Counted from the first letter of the stretch, positions 41,480 through 53,600 are shown. The stretch: 64,000 nucleotides of DNA from Tritrichomonas musculus (GCA_039105265.1 JAPFFF010000042.1:868001-932000), one strand, 5' to 3'. Notes: generated by a model not told the origin, from the letters alone. Program-made: numbers and translations.

Positions 41480-41977
41480 TTAAATGATGTTGCAAAGGAA
41501 ATAATTAGACGTAGATGTATTGTGTGCATCAGTTGCTTCTGTTTCAGATATATTGATGATTTTTATTCCTTGTATTGCCAATTTTATTTCTTCATCCGTT
41601 ATATTTTGTGGGCTATATCTTATAAGGTCTTTTTCAAATGGATCAAAGAATTCTTCGATTTGTTTTTTGTCCCGTTCATTAAATAAAACTTTGTATTTAT
41701 AAGCTTGTAATAACCAAAATACTACTTCATAGCAATCCCACCAATTTCTATCATTATGATTGAAATGACAATTAAATGTGTCTATAATTTCATATGTAAT
41801 TTCATTCTCAAAATAAAAGGTTTTATTATTAATTATGCGTGACTTTATCTTATCAAGTTTGTAATTTAAATAATCAGACTTTAAAATTTTTATATGATCT
41901 TCAAAAATTGTTTCGAAAAATTGAGTTGTGGTTGGAATCATGTCTATTTGAAAACATCTAGATCGTGGATTACACAT
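41480..41977 (-). CDS. Hypothetical protein (165 aa)
   Basis: An intact 165-residue frame with coding-like composition, rich in charged and aromatic residues: FNCHFNHNDRNWWDCYEVVFWLLQAYKYKVLF is central, followed by ERDKKQIEEFFDPFEKDL. No signal peptide, membrane span or domain that I recognise. It is mostly helical by eye. It is flanked by decayed genes and repeats, so it may be the surviving part of a longer gene or a lineage-specific protein. Confidence 0.45.
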   Translation of the reverse strand: MCNPRSRCFQIDMIPTTTQFFETIFEDHIKILKSDYLNYKLDKIKSRIINNKTFYFENEITYEIIDTFNCHFNHNDRNWWDCYEVVFWLLQAYKYKVLFNERDKKQIEEFFDPFEKDLIRYSPQNITDEEIKLAIQGIKIINISETEATDAHNTSTSNYFLCNII

Positions 41978-42023
41978 ATATATATAAATAATACAAGCTT
42001 AAGGAAAAAAAATGACTATATGA

Positions 42024-42120
42024 AAAGTCGAATTCAAAAAGCTTGGGACAGCTTCTCAAATAAACTTAAATTCAAATGTCAGCCCATTATTTTTTCTCTC
42101 AATTTATTTGACAAAAAAAA
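42024..42120 (-). repeat. Dispersed palindrome-like repeat, copy 3
   Basis: On the minus strand, 42024..42049 carries the same 26 bases found on the plus strand at 56961..56986 (GTCCCAAGCTTTTTGAATTC plus GACTTT). The similarity fades beyond that core. The right boundary is approximate. Confidence 0.5.
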
Positions 42121-42567
42121 TAATTATTTCAATTTTAATAAGCTTTATTATTTCTTTTCAAATTAATTTTTAAAATTTTTGATTTTACATTAATTGATCA
42201 AGGATCAATTCAGTATGCAGACATTTTCATAAGATTTCGCCAATAACTTAATTCGACTGTGTCTTTTATTGCTTTTGGTGCCAAATTAAAGGTTCAAAAA
42301 TTATATTTATTGATAAACAATCTTGCAATTAGAAGTTACACTTGGATTTTTGCCCATACACCATTATACTTCTTTGATTTTTATGATTTTTGCTTGACAT
42401 TTCCAGTATTCAGTATAAATATTTCAAAAGCATACTCAACTCGGCAAAATTATTTCAAATAAATGCTCCCCTTATTGATTTACGTCATTTTCAAATAGAT
42501 TATCCATATATTTTGCCTGTTAATTACACTCTTTTTGAGCGGACTTGTTAGTTAGTAAATTTTTATA

Positions 42568-43426
42568 AAGGTCGTACAACTGAATTTTTACAGTAAAACT
42601 CAATGATTGGTTTGTTCAAACTAATTATATTTTATTATAATAATAATAATTAGTTTTATAAATATTTGCATCGTACAAAATTCAAATTAAAATAAAAACT
42701 AAAAGGATATAAGTATATATTAAATTTTCTTCAGAAAATAAATTTGAGTATTTTATCTCAATTTATTTTAATTATTTTTGATAAGAATTTTATAACACTT
42801 TATAAAAATTTAGTATAGCGATAACTTTTTATATAATTTATTCTAATAATTAATTCTTTTTATATCTTTTTATATGCTTTTAAATCATTAAGTGTTATAT
42901 AAAAATAGTTATTATTATTGAAAAAAAAAATTCATTTTTAAATAAAAATGCCGAAAAATTGAATTTGTTGAATTATTAAATGATGATTTTAAAAAAAATT
43001 GGACGTTACAGGAGCCAAATGAAAAATACAATTTTATTTATATGCATTTACTTTCTAATATATTTGAATTTCATCCCAAATCAAATGTCAGTTTTTTCTA
43101 AAAATGAAGATTTAGTTGATTGGTTTCAAAAATTTAAAAAGTCTAATATTTCAATTACTGAAGGATTTCGTCAAAAAGCAAAATATTATTTGTATAACAC
43201 ATAGTATACCCATTCAAATGACATCTATATTTTTTAAATGATACAAAAATTTAAGAAATCGATATATATTGAATTTTAATTAAAGTCTTTATTTCAACAA
43301 TTACATTTTGTAATATTTGATATAAAATATATAAATTATATAATATAATTATTATATAAATTATTCATTAAGATAAATATAAATTTATTTAATTTTATTT
43401 TTTATTCAATTTAGTTGTACGACCTT
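42568..43426. mobile_element. 859-bp TA-flanked element (AAGGTCGTACAACT ends)
   Basis: Ends TA|AAGGTCGTACAACT and AGTTGTACGACCTT|TA form a perfect 14-bp inverted repeat with TA duplication, typical of Tc1/mariner-type insertion. The interior contains one short frame (42980..43204) but no transposase. It ends about 110 bp before the large MULE. Confidence 0.75.
42980..43204 (+). CDS. Possible small protein inside the TA-flanked element (74 aa)
   Basis: A 74-codon frame with a hydrophobic segment (about residues 17-33) followed by a soluble part, FSKNEDLVDWFQKFKKSN. It lies in the middle of the TIR element at 42568..43426. Composition of the second half is coding-like. It may be a chance frame, or a fragment of a captured or transposon gene. 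Confidence 0.25.
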   Translation: MMILKKIGRYRSQMKNTILFICIYFLIYLNFIPNQMSVFSKNEDLVDWFQKFKKSNISITEGFRQKAKYYLYNT

Positions 43427-43536
43427 TATTTTTGTTTTAATTCAATTTTAATATAAAATATTGAAAATAATAAATTTGAATTGGTTCAAAACTCAGACCA
43501 AAATTGAATAAAAAAGTTCCCTTTTTTGTATTAAAG

Positions 43537-43846
43537 TGGCGGGAAAAAGTTGCCAACGGCGGGAAATAGTTGCCAACGATGACCTTTTTAAGGATATATT
43601 TAAATGAAAGTTATAATTAATTATATTTAAATTATATTAAATATTATTAATATGTAATAAAAAGTAATAATTAAAAAAATATGAAGATATATATATATCT
43701 TATATTCAATGCTCAATTGAAATGCTAAGAAAAAGTTAACCAAAAAATTTTTAAAAAATTTAACAAAATTTGTTTAAAAAAAAGAAGGGTCAAATCCTAG
43801 TGAACCCGAGTTCTAAAAAAATATCAGCACCCCCTCTCAAAAAGTT
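43537..43846 (+). repeat. Left long terminal inverted repeat of the MULE
   Basis: Starts with tandem GTTGCCAACG motifs and ends with the GTGAACCCGAGTTCT and ATATCAGCACCCC words. Both parts recur inverted at 56153..56368, with more bases between them here than on the right side. Confidence 0.65.
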
Positions 43847-44689
43847 CAAAAAAAAAAAAAAGCATTCAATTTTTTTCCAACTATTTTTGAATGGTTTATT
43901 TTATTAGAACTTTTTGAATGATTTATAAAAATGATTAAAATTAAAAAAAAATTCTGAAAAAATGAAAAATGTGAGTTTTCTGGTTATGTAAAAAAATTAA
44001 AAATAGCAAATATATATATAAAAACAGATTGTAAATTACAAAACTTAATTTTATGAGATTAATCAAATTTTTGTGAATGTTTGTATAATTATGTAGTAAC
44101 CATTCGGCTGTTTCGTAATCCCTTTCTATCTGAGATTGACATCACCAATTTTTAAACACTGACATTCTCGAAATTTGGAATTACAGCGCATGGAATAGAA
44201 ATTACGGCATATAAAAAACGGTAACTTTTTCAAATAATAAATGGTCATGCTAAAACTTTGTGAATATTTGCTTTGAATCCATGTTGGTTAAGATAAAAAA
44301 AAAACTCACGCTTAATATTTTAACGTTTTTTTTTTTATATATACCGTAACTCATGCTTTATATTTTAATAAACCAGACCAATTTATTACAGAAACTAATC
44401 TCACTTGCATATGATTGTCCTTGCAGTTATATTAGTTGATTTTATTCAGCATCAGCATACCATTATTTACTCAAATCATCCTCGCCTGCTCAAATCAATT
44501 ATCCAATTTTATTTTAAGACTGAAGTCTCCTCCACCTATTATCAAATGTGTAATAAGAAATTACTTGTAAATAATTAATTATATTTCTTCTCAAAAACGA
44601 CCAAATAAAATACGGCTATTGTATAGAGCGGGTTCGGCAAAATTACTGATTTGACAACGGAACTCTCCAACTTACGACCGTAAGGGTTA

Positions 44690-46715
44690 ATTATGTGGGA
44701 AAAAATAGAAAGTTTTGGGATAAATTGAAAAAATAGTAGAAATGAACAGTTGTCAGAAAAGTTGTAGAATAAAATGAAAGATAAGTAGCAGTATTATATA
44801 TTTAATGAACTCCCTGATCAGATATTTCGATAGAGGTGTCGCAAAAAGTGTAGCTGAACATAATCAATCAAATTCAAAAAATCTAATGCTCGTTCTAATA
44901 ATGATGAAATTCCATGGAGTCAATGATAGATATGCTGCAAAGCAAACCAATTGGCCAGATGATATATTATATTACACTGCATATCCTTATAAAGCATCTC
45001 GAAAAGCACATAAACAATAAACCTGTAAATCGAGCTTTAACAGAATACTAAGGCATAATAAGTTGTAAGATAAGGAGTAGAATAAGTTATAAAATAAGTC
45101 GTAGGATAAATTGTGAGATAAGTAATAGGATAAGGTAAAAGATAAGTAGTTTAGGAAGTTGTAAGATAAGAAGTATAGAAAGTTATAAGATAAGTTATAA
45201 GATAAGTTATAAGATAAGTTGTAAGATAAGTTATAAGATAAGTTATAAGATAAGTTGTAAGATAAGTTATAAGATAAGTTGTAAGATAAGTTGTAAGATA
45301 AGTTATAAGATAAGTTATAAGATAAGTTATAAGATAAGTTATAAGATAAGTTGTAAGATAAGTTATAAGATAAGTTATAAGATAAGTTATAAGATAAGTT
45401 ATAAGATAAGTTGTAAGATAAGTTATAAGATAAGTTATAAGATAAGTTATAAGATAAGTTATAAGATAAGTTGTAAGATAAGTTATAAGATAAGTTGTAA
45501 GATAAGTTATAAGATAAGTTGTAAGATAAGTTGTAAGATAAGTTATAAGATAAGTTGTAAGATAAGTTGTAAGATAAGTTGTAAGATAAGTTGTAAGATA
45601 AGTTGTAAGATAAGTTGTAAGATAAGTTGTAAGATAAGTTGTAAGATAAGTTGTAAGATAAGTTGTAAGATAAGTTGTAAGATAAGTTGTAAGATAAGTT
45701 GTAAGATAAGTTGTAAGATAAGTTGTAAGATAAGTTGTAAGATAAGTTGTAAGATAAGTTGTAAGATAAGTTGTAAGATAAGTTGTAAGATAAGTTGTAA
45801 GATAAGTTGTAAGATAAGTTGTAAGATAAGTTGTAAGATAAGTTGTAAGATAAGTTGTAAGATAAGTTGTAAGATAAGTTGTAAGATAAGTTGTAAGATA
45901 AGTTGTAAGATAAGTTGTAAGATAAGTTGTAAGATAAGTTGTAAGATAAGTTGTAAGATAAGTTGTAAGATAAGTTGTAAGATAAGTTGTAAGATAAGTT
46001 GTAAGATAAGTTGTAAGATAAGTTGTAAGATAAGTTGTAAGATAAGTTGTAAGATAAGTTGTAAGATAAGTTATAAGATAAGTTATAAGATAAGTTATAA
46101 GATAAGTTATAAGATAAGTTGTAAGATAAGTTGTAAGATAAGTTGTAAGATAAGTTGTAAGATAAGTTGTAAGATAAGTTGTAAGATAAGTTATAAGATA
46201 AGTTATAAGATAAGTTATAAGATAAGTTGTAAGATAAGTTGCAAGATAAGTTGCAAGATAAGTTATAAGATAAGTTGTAAGATAAGTTATAAGATAAGTT
46301 ATAAGATAAGTTATAAGATAAGTTGTAAGATAAGTTGTAAGATAAGTTGTAAGATAAGTTGTAAGATAAGTTGTAAGATAAGTTGTAAGATAAGTTGTAA
46401 GATAAGTTGTAAGATAAGTTGTAAGATAAGTTATAAGATAAGTTGTAAGATAAGTTATAAGATAAGTTGTAAGATAAGTTATAAGATAAGTTATAAGATA
46501 AGTTATAAGATAAGTTGCAAGATAAGTTATAAGATAAGTTGTAAGATAAGTTGCAAGATAAGTTATAAGATAAGTTATAAGATAAGTTATAAGATAAGTT
46601 ATAAGATAAGTTATAAGATAAGTTATAAGATAAGTTATAAGATAAGTTGTAAGATAAGTTATAAGATAAGTTATAAGATAAGTTGTGAGGTAAGGAAAAA
46701 GAGAGAAGTAAGATA
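44690..46715. repeat. 12-bp minisatellite (AAGATAAGTTRT)n
   Basis: Roughly 125 nearly perfect copies of AAGATAAGTTGT/AAGATAAGTTAT from about 45170 to 46690. Decayed copies extend on the left back to about 44690 and briefly on the right. Variation is almost only G/A at one position plus a few GCAA units. A block of about 45 identical G-type copies occupies 45540-46070, which implies recent homogenisation. The 540-codon minus-strand frame across it (TYLI/TYLT repeats) is a by-product of a stop-free 12-mer. Confidence 0.95.
44805..45020 (+). CDS. Small hypothetical protein or gene fragment (71 aa)
   Basis: A 71-residue frame from ATG to TAA with coding-like composition (FDRGVAKSVAEHNQ, KFHGVNDRYAAKQTNWPDD). 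It sits between decayed minisatellite copies inside the MULE. I do not recognise it; it may be cargo or a fragment of a captured gene. Confidence 0.35.
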   Translation: MNSLIRYFDRGVAKSVAEHNQSNSKNLMLVLIMMKFHGVNDRYAAKQTNWPDDILYYTAYPYKASRKAHKQ

Positions 46716-46773
46716 AGTCTTCAGATACACAAGACAGTTCAAAAAGGTAAATAAATATATACTTAACAATCAA

Positions 46774-48080
46774 TGCAAAATAGAATGATTTATTTGATCA
46801 CTATCTTTTTTGAAGCTAGAAAAATCGAATTATAAATGTGAACATATGATTAGAAATCATTAAAAAATGGTTTTTACAATTACTACTTATTGATATCGGT
46901 ATTGCAAGTTCTAATAAAGCTTATTTTTGTATTTTATTTAGCAAAATTATTTTATTTTGAAGGAATAAACACAAGCTTTTATCAAAATAATGATTCTCTC
47001 CGATTTCCTTTTCTGAACATGTTAAATTGTACTTAAAAATTCATTAAATTAGAAATACTGGCCAAAAACATTTAATATTATCAAAAAACTGCTCTAGATA
47101 TTCAATTTATTTGATTCATTATTGTAAATCATCTTCCAACTTGCATTTTTAATCATTCTCAAAAAAGTAAATCAATGGATTTTATCATTCCTCTGATTCT
47201 TTTTAGTCTAATAATAAATATTAAAAATTACTGTCATGGAATAAGTTGATATCTAATTATATAAATTATTTGGAAAAGTTAGGATCGAAAGATTTTAGTA
47301 GAACAAAATTTTTATTTTTTTGAAAGCATATTTGGTCTATTTTATTTAGCTTATATAGCCAAAAATGTGTTAAATTCCTTTTGTTTTAACGTGAACTTAT
47401 GTTGTTTAATTAAATATATGAACTATTACATAAAAAGGAAAAAAATGGAAAATTTCCAATTTTTCCTCAAATCATCAATGCTAAAAAAAAATAACTGCTG
47501 CTTTTCTCTCAAAATTGACCTACTTTAGCCATATATTTGGCCTTAAATATTTCTCATTATTAAATTTTAAGGTTCCGATTTAAAATAATTCGCTGTAAAA
47601 AAGCAAATATAATACTCATTAGGATAGAAAAAGATATGGAAAGAAAATAAATATGATAATAAAAACAATTAAAACATTAAAATAAAGTCAATTACTAATA
47701 CTATAATATTTAAAATTAGAATAGATTTGTTTTAAAACCAAATGTGTTTATATACATATATATATATCAAACCAAAAAAACAATAAAGTATGTATTGCGA
47801 TGTGTAAGTTTATTACTAATTATCAAAAAATTTTTATTGATTAAACCTAAAAAAAGGATTTCAGAATAATAAGTATAAATTGCTCTAACATAAAAAGAAA
47901 CCTATTAAAATTGGAATGACTAAATCAATATAAAATTTAAATGAAATGTAATTGAAATTTATTTTGGAATTTTACGTAAAATGAAAAGGAAATATAAAAT
48001 AAATGTAATTTAAAGCATGCTTAATTTTCATGAGTATTTAATAGAAAAAGAAGGCGCTTAGATATTTTTTTACTAAGATA
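46774..48080. other. Gene-free stretch within the MULE
   Basis: About 1.3 kb of AT-rich sequence downstream of the transposase stop, with no gene seen. A short TA microsatellite lies at 47752-47768. Confidence 0.5.
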
Positions 48081-50567
48081 TTAATCATTATGTTGATTCT
48101 TGCTTGCCAGCCAGGCTTTCTTTACAGGACAAGTAGCAGCATTATGGAATGAACAGTCGCAGATTCTACAATGACGAGTGTTTGGTAGGCTTTGCATATC
48201 AGATGTTTTAAATTTTAACATTTCTGCTCGATGAGGACAACGAATAATTGTATGAGCATCTCCACAGATAGCACAACATAATTCTGAATTGTTGGCCTGG
48301 CTTTTCTTAGGGCGGCCTGGTCTATTGCAAAAAGCATCAATTACAACTGGTTCTTGATTTCTATTATTTAGTTCCTGTTCAAACTTACTAAGAAATTCAC
48401 ACATTAATTCGTAAGCTGCATTATCTTTGGATGCAATTTGTACTAATGCAATTGCTCTGGCTCGTAAAATATTAAATCTTTCTTTATTATCAATTGGTAT
48501 AACATCTGGTGCTTCATATGTAACTTTATTTCTGATAATGGTAGGAAATTGGAAAGATTGTGGTTTATTAATTGTCCATCTTGGGGCGATTGTAATGTTA
48601 CTGTATATGTCTTGGTGTGTTTCAATGAGATATCTAATGTAGTGTGAACAAGGAAGACCCGTATTAACTTGCTTCTTACAAGAACATTCGCCATTTAAAA
48701 TAAAATATGTTTCTGTATAATTTTCTTCTGCTTGAATGTTGACCTTTTCTTCTTTGAAAACCATTAATCCTTCGTTTGTATTTTCGACTATTAATTCACT
48801 CGCCTTTGAAATTGATCCAGATATAGATTCCGCAATACTTTGTGCAACGTTGAATTTGGCCATAATATCTACAATATCTGGTGATCTAACTTTCTTCAAC
48901 TTTCTTCCCTTTATATATCTTTTGTTGCATGCAGTGTTTTGCTCTACAAATGTCATATGTTCTCTAATTTCTTTTAATGTTACTAATCTTCCTGGTAATG
49001 TTCTTTTCAATCGTCTATTCGTTGATTCTGAAATAGATGAAGTATTATATCCACATGTAAAGTAATTGATCCTACTCTTTGCTATAATATCAATTTTTTC
49101 ATCAACATTTTCTAATAAATACTGTTTAATCTTTTCATTTTCTGAAAGCTTATTATGACATTCTTCTAAGACTTTTTCATCTCTAGTCATTCCCATAATT
49201 CTAAAATAACTTATAACTTTCTTTTCTTCATTCTGAGGTAACTGAAGTGTGGCAACAAATCTAACAAAGTTTTCAATTTTATGCCAAAAACATATAACTC
49301 TGTTCAATTGTAAAATCTTCTGATCTACATCTGTTTTGTTTTCTAGACATAACGTCTCTGAGTATGCACCTGCTAAACCTAAATCATCATCTGAACATAT
49401 AGTATGAATTTTATCTTTTGATGGTAAGTCATTAACTAATATTGAAAGGATCCAACGGAAAATTTTGTGACTGTTTGAAGATGCAAATATAATTCCACCG
49501 CTTCTGATTTCTCTTTCGGAACCAATTACTGTTAATGGTATAACGGACCACTTGCTTGACATTAAACAAAAAGTTGGATCAATAGAAACGAAATCACCGT
49601 ATTCCTTTAAGTTATTATATTCTTCTTGAGTAAACGTTGCAAAAACCTTTCTTCTAACTACATTTTCTTTTTTATCCAGATCTTTATCATCATATAAAAA
49701 ATGACCATTAGTGCTTTCCATATAAAGACGCAACTCTTCTGACTCTGCTATTCTCTGACATAACTTTATCTTCTTATCTTTTCTGCAAATATCTGCGATT
49801 TGTTGGGATGATATAAAATGATTATAATTTTCATGAACAATCTTAGCGACCAATTGAGTATCAACGCCATTGTTTACCATGCTGACTATAATTTTCTTTA
49901 AATCTACATTAAGTACCTTATGAATATATACAAATGGATCTTTTTGGTGATTGTGCTGCAATGATGTAGTGGCTACTTTCCAAAAGAATTTCTTTGTTAT
50001 TGAATCTTTATTTCGTCTGATATTAATGAAAAAGGGACAAGCTGTATTCAATAATGGATTCTTGCCTTTAAGAGAATGCAAATGGCAACGTAATCTTAAT
50101 TTACCATCTGACGCCGAATTAAGACAAACCAATTCGAAACCTTCATCATTTGCGTGCATTCGAAATGCTTTTAATAGATCACTATAATCGTCTGCTTTCA
50201 TATCTTTAAGTTGTCTGTCTGTAAAAAAAGTATCACAAAATTCATTTCTAGATAAGTCTGCTTCATCTTCTGTTATAATGGTAATATCTGAACATTCAAT
50301 ATATAATAATGCAACATGTGAGCCTTTGTGCTGAATGATCTTAGGAATTCCGGTAACTTTAACATACTGACCACAATCGATGATTTCATATTTATCATAA
50401 TGAACTCGAATTGTAAATGGCATTAAATTATTTTCTTTGAGTGATCTTGATACTTCTTGGATTTCAATATTATTAGGTGGAAACACCCTAGTAACATAAC
50501 CTCTTGTTTCGATGTTTTTATCTATGTACATTGCTGATATCTTTGGGATTGGAATGGATTGAGTCAT
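48081..50567 (-). CDS. Mutator-like (MULE) transposase with extra DNA/RNA-binding modules
   Basis: An intact 828-residue protein. Residues 10-98 look like an OB-fold (IETRGYVTRVFPP, GQYVKVTGIPKIIQHKG). Residues 140-210 form a FAR1/FLYWCH-like zinc region (C148, C161, C177, HNH 205-207). The MULE DDE core has D330 (VSIDPTF), an Asp among D393-D395 (CSDDDLG), the C426-x2-H429 motif and E514 (SSISESTNRR). A SWIM finger is C628-x-C630-x9-C640-x-H642. An AT-hook-like RPGRPKK lies at 749-755. Two CCHC knuckles follow: C765-C768-H772-C777 and C800-C803-H808-C813. It should cut and insert the surrounding element by binding the terminal repeats. All catalytic positions are present. The start lies about 40 bp from the satellite array, so its promoter probably lies within or beside the satellite. 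Confidence 0.9.
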   Translation of the reverse strand: MTQSIPIPKISAMYIDKNIETRGYVTRVFPPNNIEIQEVSRSLKENNLMPFTIRVHYDKYEIIDCGQYVKVTGIPKIIQHKGSHVALLYIECSDITIITEDEADLSRNEFCDTFFTDRQLKDMKADDYSDLLKAFRMHANDEGFELVCLNSASDGKLRLRCHLHSLKGKNPLLNTACPFFINIRRNKDSITKKFFWKVATTSLQHNHQKDPFVYIHKVLNVDLKKIIVSMVNNGVDTQLVAKIVHENYNHFISSQQIADICRKDKKIKLCQRIAESEELRLYMESTNGHFLYDDKDLDKKENVVRRKVFATFTQEEYNNLKEYGDFVSIDPTFCLMSSKWSVIPLTVIGSEREIRSGGIIFASSNSHKIFRWILSILVNDLPSKDKIHTICSDDDLGLAGAYSETLCLENKTDVDQKILQLNRVICFWHKIENFVRFVATLQLPQNEEKKVISYFRIMGMTRDEKVLEECHNKLSENEKIKQYLLENVDEKIDIIAKSRINYFTCGYNTSSISESTNRRLKRTLPGRLVTLKEIREHMTFVEQNTACNKRYIKGRKLKKVRSPDIVDIMAKFNVAQSIAESISGSISKASELIVENTNEGLMVFKEEKVNIQAEENYTETYFILNGECSCKKQVNTGLPCSHYIRYLIETHQDIYSNITIAPRWTINKPQSFQFPTIIRNKVTYEAPDVIPIDNKERFNILRARAIALVQIASKDNAAYELMCEFLSKFEQELNNRNQEPVVIDAFCNRPGRPKKSQANNSELCCAICGDAHTIIRCPHRAEMLKFKTSDMQSLPNTRHCRICDCSFHNAATCPVKKAWLASKNQHND

Positions 50568-50606
50568 TTTGGAAATTATAAACGGAAATTTTAACCGCTT
50601 TTTCTG

Positions 50607-53600
50607 AATCTTATTGAGATGTAGTTTGTGGTTGTGAGATTAATGCATTATATCTGATAAAGGAACCTTGTATTAAAGTAAATGTTTGCTTGAATTGGAG
50701 AAAGCTGTTTGATTTTGTAAGAATTCTAATTCATACTGAGATGTAGTTTGTGGTTGTGAGATTAATGCATTGTATCTGATAAAGGAACCTTGTATTAAAG
50801 TAAATGTTTGCTTGAATTGGAGAAAGCTGTTTGATTTTGTAAGAATTCTAATTCATACTGAGATGTAGTTTGTGGTTGTGAGATTAATGCATTGTATCTG
50901 ATAAAGGAACCTTGTATTAAAGTAAATGTTTGCTTGAATTGGAGAAAGCTGTTTGATTTTGTAAGAATTCTAATTCACACTGAGATGTAGTTTGTGGTTG
51001 TGAGATTAATGCATTATATCTGATAAAGGAACCTTGTATTAAAGTAAATGTTTGCTTGAATTGGAGAAAGCTGTTTGATTTTGTAAGAATTCTAATTCAT
51101 ACTGAGATGTAGTTTGTGGTTGTGAGATTAATGCATTGTATCTGATAAAGGAACCTTGTATTAAAGTAAATGTTTGCTTGAATTGGAGAAAGCTGTTTGA
51201 TTTTGTAAGAATTCTAATTCTTATTGAGATGTAGTTTGTGGTTGTGAGATTAATGCATTGTATCTGATAAAGGAACCTTGTATTAAAGTAAATGTTTGCT
51301 TGAATTGGAGAAAGCTGTTTGATTTTGTAAGAATTCTAATTCTTATTGAGATGTAGTTTGTGGTTGTGAGATTAATGCATTGTATCTGATAAAGGAACCT
51401 TGTATTAAAGTAAATGTTTGCTTGAATTGGAGAAAGCTGTTTGATTTTGTAAGAATTCTAATTCATACTGAGATGTAGTTTGTGGTTGTGAGATTAATGC
51501 ATTGTATCTGATAAAGGAACCTTGTATTAAAGTAAATGTTTGCTTGAATTGGAGAAAGCTGTTTGATTTTGTAAGAATTCTAATTCATACTGAGATGTAG
51601 TTTGTGGTTGTGAGATTAATGCATTGTATCTGATAAAGGAACCTTGTATTAAAGTAAATGTTTGCTTGAATTGGAGAAAGCTGTTTGATTTTGTAAGAAT
51701 TCTAATTCATACTGAGATGTAGTTTGTGGTTGTGAGATTAATGCATTGTATCTGATAAAGGAACCTTGTATTAAAGTAAATGTTTGCTTGAATTGGAGAA
51801 AGCTGTTTGATTTTGTAAGAATTCTAATTCATACTGAGATGTAGTTTGTGGTTGTGAGATTAATGCATTGTATCTGATAAAGGAACCTTGTATTAAAGTA
51901 AATGTTTGCTTGAATTGGAGAAAGCTGTTTGATTTTGTAAGAATTCTAATTCACACTGAGATGTAGTTTGTGGTTGTGAGATTAATGCATTATATCTGAT
52001 AAAGGAACCTTGTATTAAAGTAAATGTTTGCTTGAATTGGAGAAAGCTGTTTGATTTTGTAAGAATTCTAATTCATACTGAGATGTAGTTTGTGGTTGTG
52101 AGATTAATGCATTGTATCTGATAAAGGAACCTTGTATTAAAGTAAATGTTTGCTTGAATTGGAGAAAGCTGTTTGATTTTGTAAGAATTCTAATTCATAC
52201 TGAGATGTAGTTTGTGGTTGTGAGATTAATGCATTGTATCTGATAAAGGAACCTTGTATTAAAGTAAATGTTTGCTTGAATTGGAGAAAGCTGTTTGATT
52301 TTGTAAGAATTCTAATTCACACTGAGATGTAGTTTGTGGTTGTGAGATTAATGCATTATATCTGATAAAGGAACCTTGTATTAAAGTAAATGTTTGCTTG
52401 AATTGGAGAAAGCTGTTTGATTTTGTAAGAATTCTAATTCACACTGAGATGTAGTTTGTGGTTGTGAGATTAATGCATTATATCTGATAAAGGAACCTTG
52501 TATTAAAGTAAATGTTTGCTTGAATTGGAGAAAGCTGTTTGATTTTGTAAGAATTCTAATTCATACTGAGATGTAGTTTGTGGTTGTGAGATTAATGCAT
52601 TGTATCTGATAAAGGAACCTTGTATTAAAGTAAATGTTTGCTTGAATTGGAGAAAGCTGTTTGATTTTGTAAGAATTCTAATTCACACTGAGATGTAGTT
52701 TGTGGTTGTGAGATTAATGCATTATATCTGATAAAGGAACCTTGTATTAAAGTAAATGTTTGCTTGAATTGGAGAAAGCTGTTTGATTTTGTAAGAATTC
52801 TAATTCATACTGAGATGTAGTTTGTGGTTGTGAGATTAATGCATTGTATCTGATAAAGGAACCTTGTATTAAAGTAAATGTTTGCTTGAATTGGAGAAAG
52901 CTGTTTGATTTTGTAAGAATTCTAATTCATACTGAGATGTAGTTTGTGGTTGTGAGATTAATGCATTGTATCTGATAAAGGAACCTTGTATTAAAGTAAA
53001 TGTTTGCTTGAATTGGAGAAAGCTGTTTGATTTTGTAAGAATTCTAATTCATACTGAGATGTAGTTTGTGGTTGTGAGATTAATGCATTGTATCTGATAA
53101 AGGAACCTTGTATTAAAGTAAATGTTTGCTTGAATTGGAGAAAGCTGTTTGATTTTGTAAGAATTCTAATTCACACTGAGATGTAGTTTGTGGTTGTGAG
53201 ATTAATGCATTATATCTGATAAAGGAACCTTGTATTAAAGTAAATGTTTGCTTGAATTGGAGAAAGCTGTTTGATTTTGTAAGAATTCTAATTCATACTG
53301 AGATGTAGTTTGTGGTTGTGAGATTAATGCATTGTATCTGATAAAGGAACCTTGTATTAAAGTAAATGTTTGCTTGAATTGGAGAAAGCTGTTTGATTTT
53401 GTAAGAATTCTAATTCATACTGAGATGTAGTTTGTGGTTGTGAGATTAATGCATTGTATCTGATAAAGGAACCTTGTATTAAAGTAAATGTTTGCTTGAA
53501 TTGGAGAAAGCTGTTTGATTTTGTAAGAATTCTAATTCACACTGAGATGTAGTTTGTGGTTGTGAGATTAATGCATTATATCTGATAAAGGAACCTTGTA

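Noticed and set aside
42259-42462. 67-codon plus-strand frame near the dispersed repeat
   Set aside because: Weak coding character with neighbouring frames equally open; possibly a very old remnant but not supportable.
45151-46773. 540-codon minus-strand reading frame of TYLI/TYLT repeats
   Set aside because: A stop-free by-product of a 12-bp tandem repeat; no start context, no non-repeat domain, and the repeat decays at the edges as DNA, not as protein.
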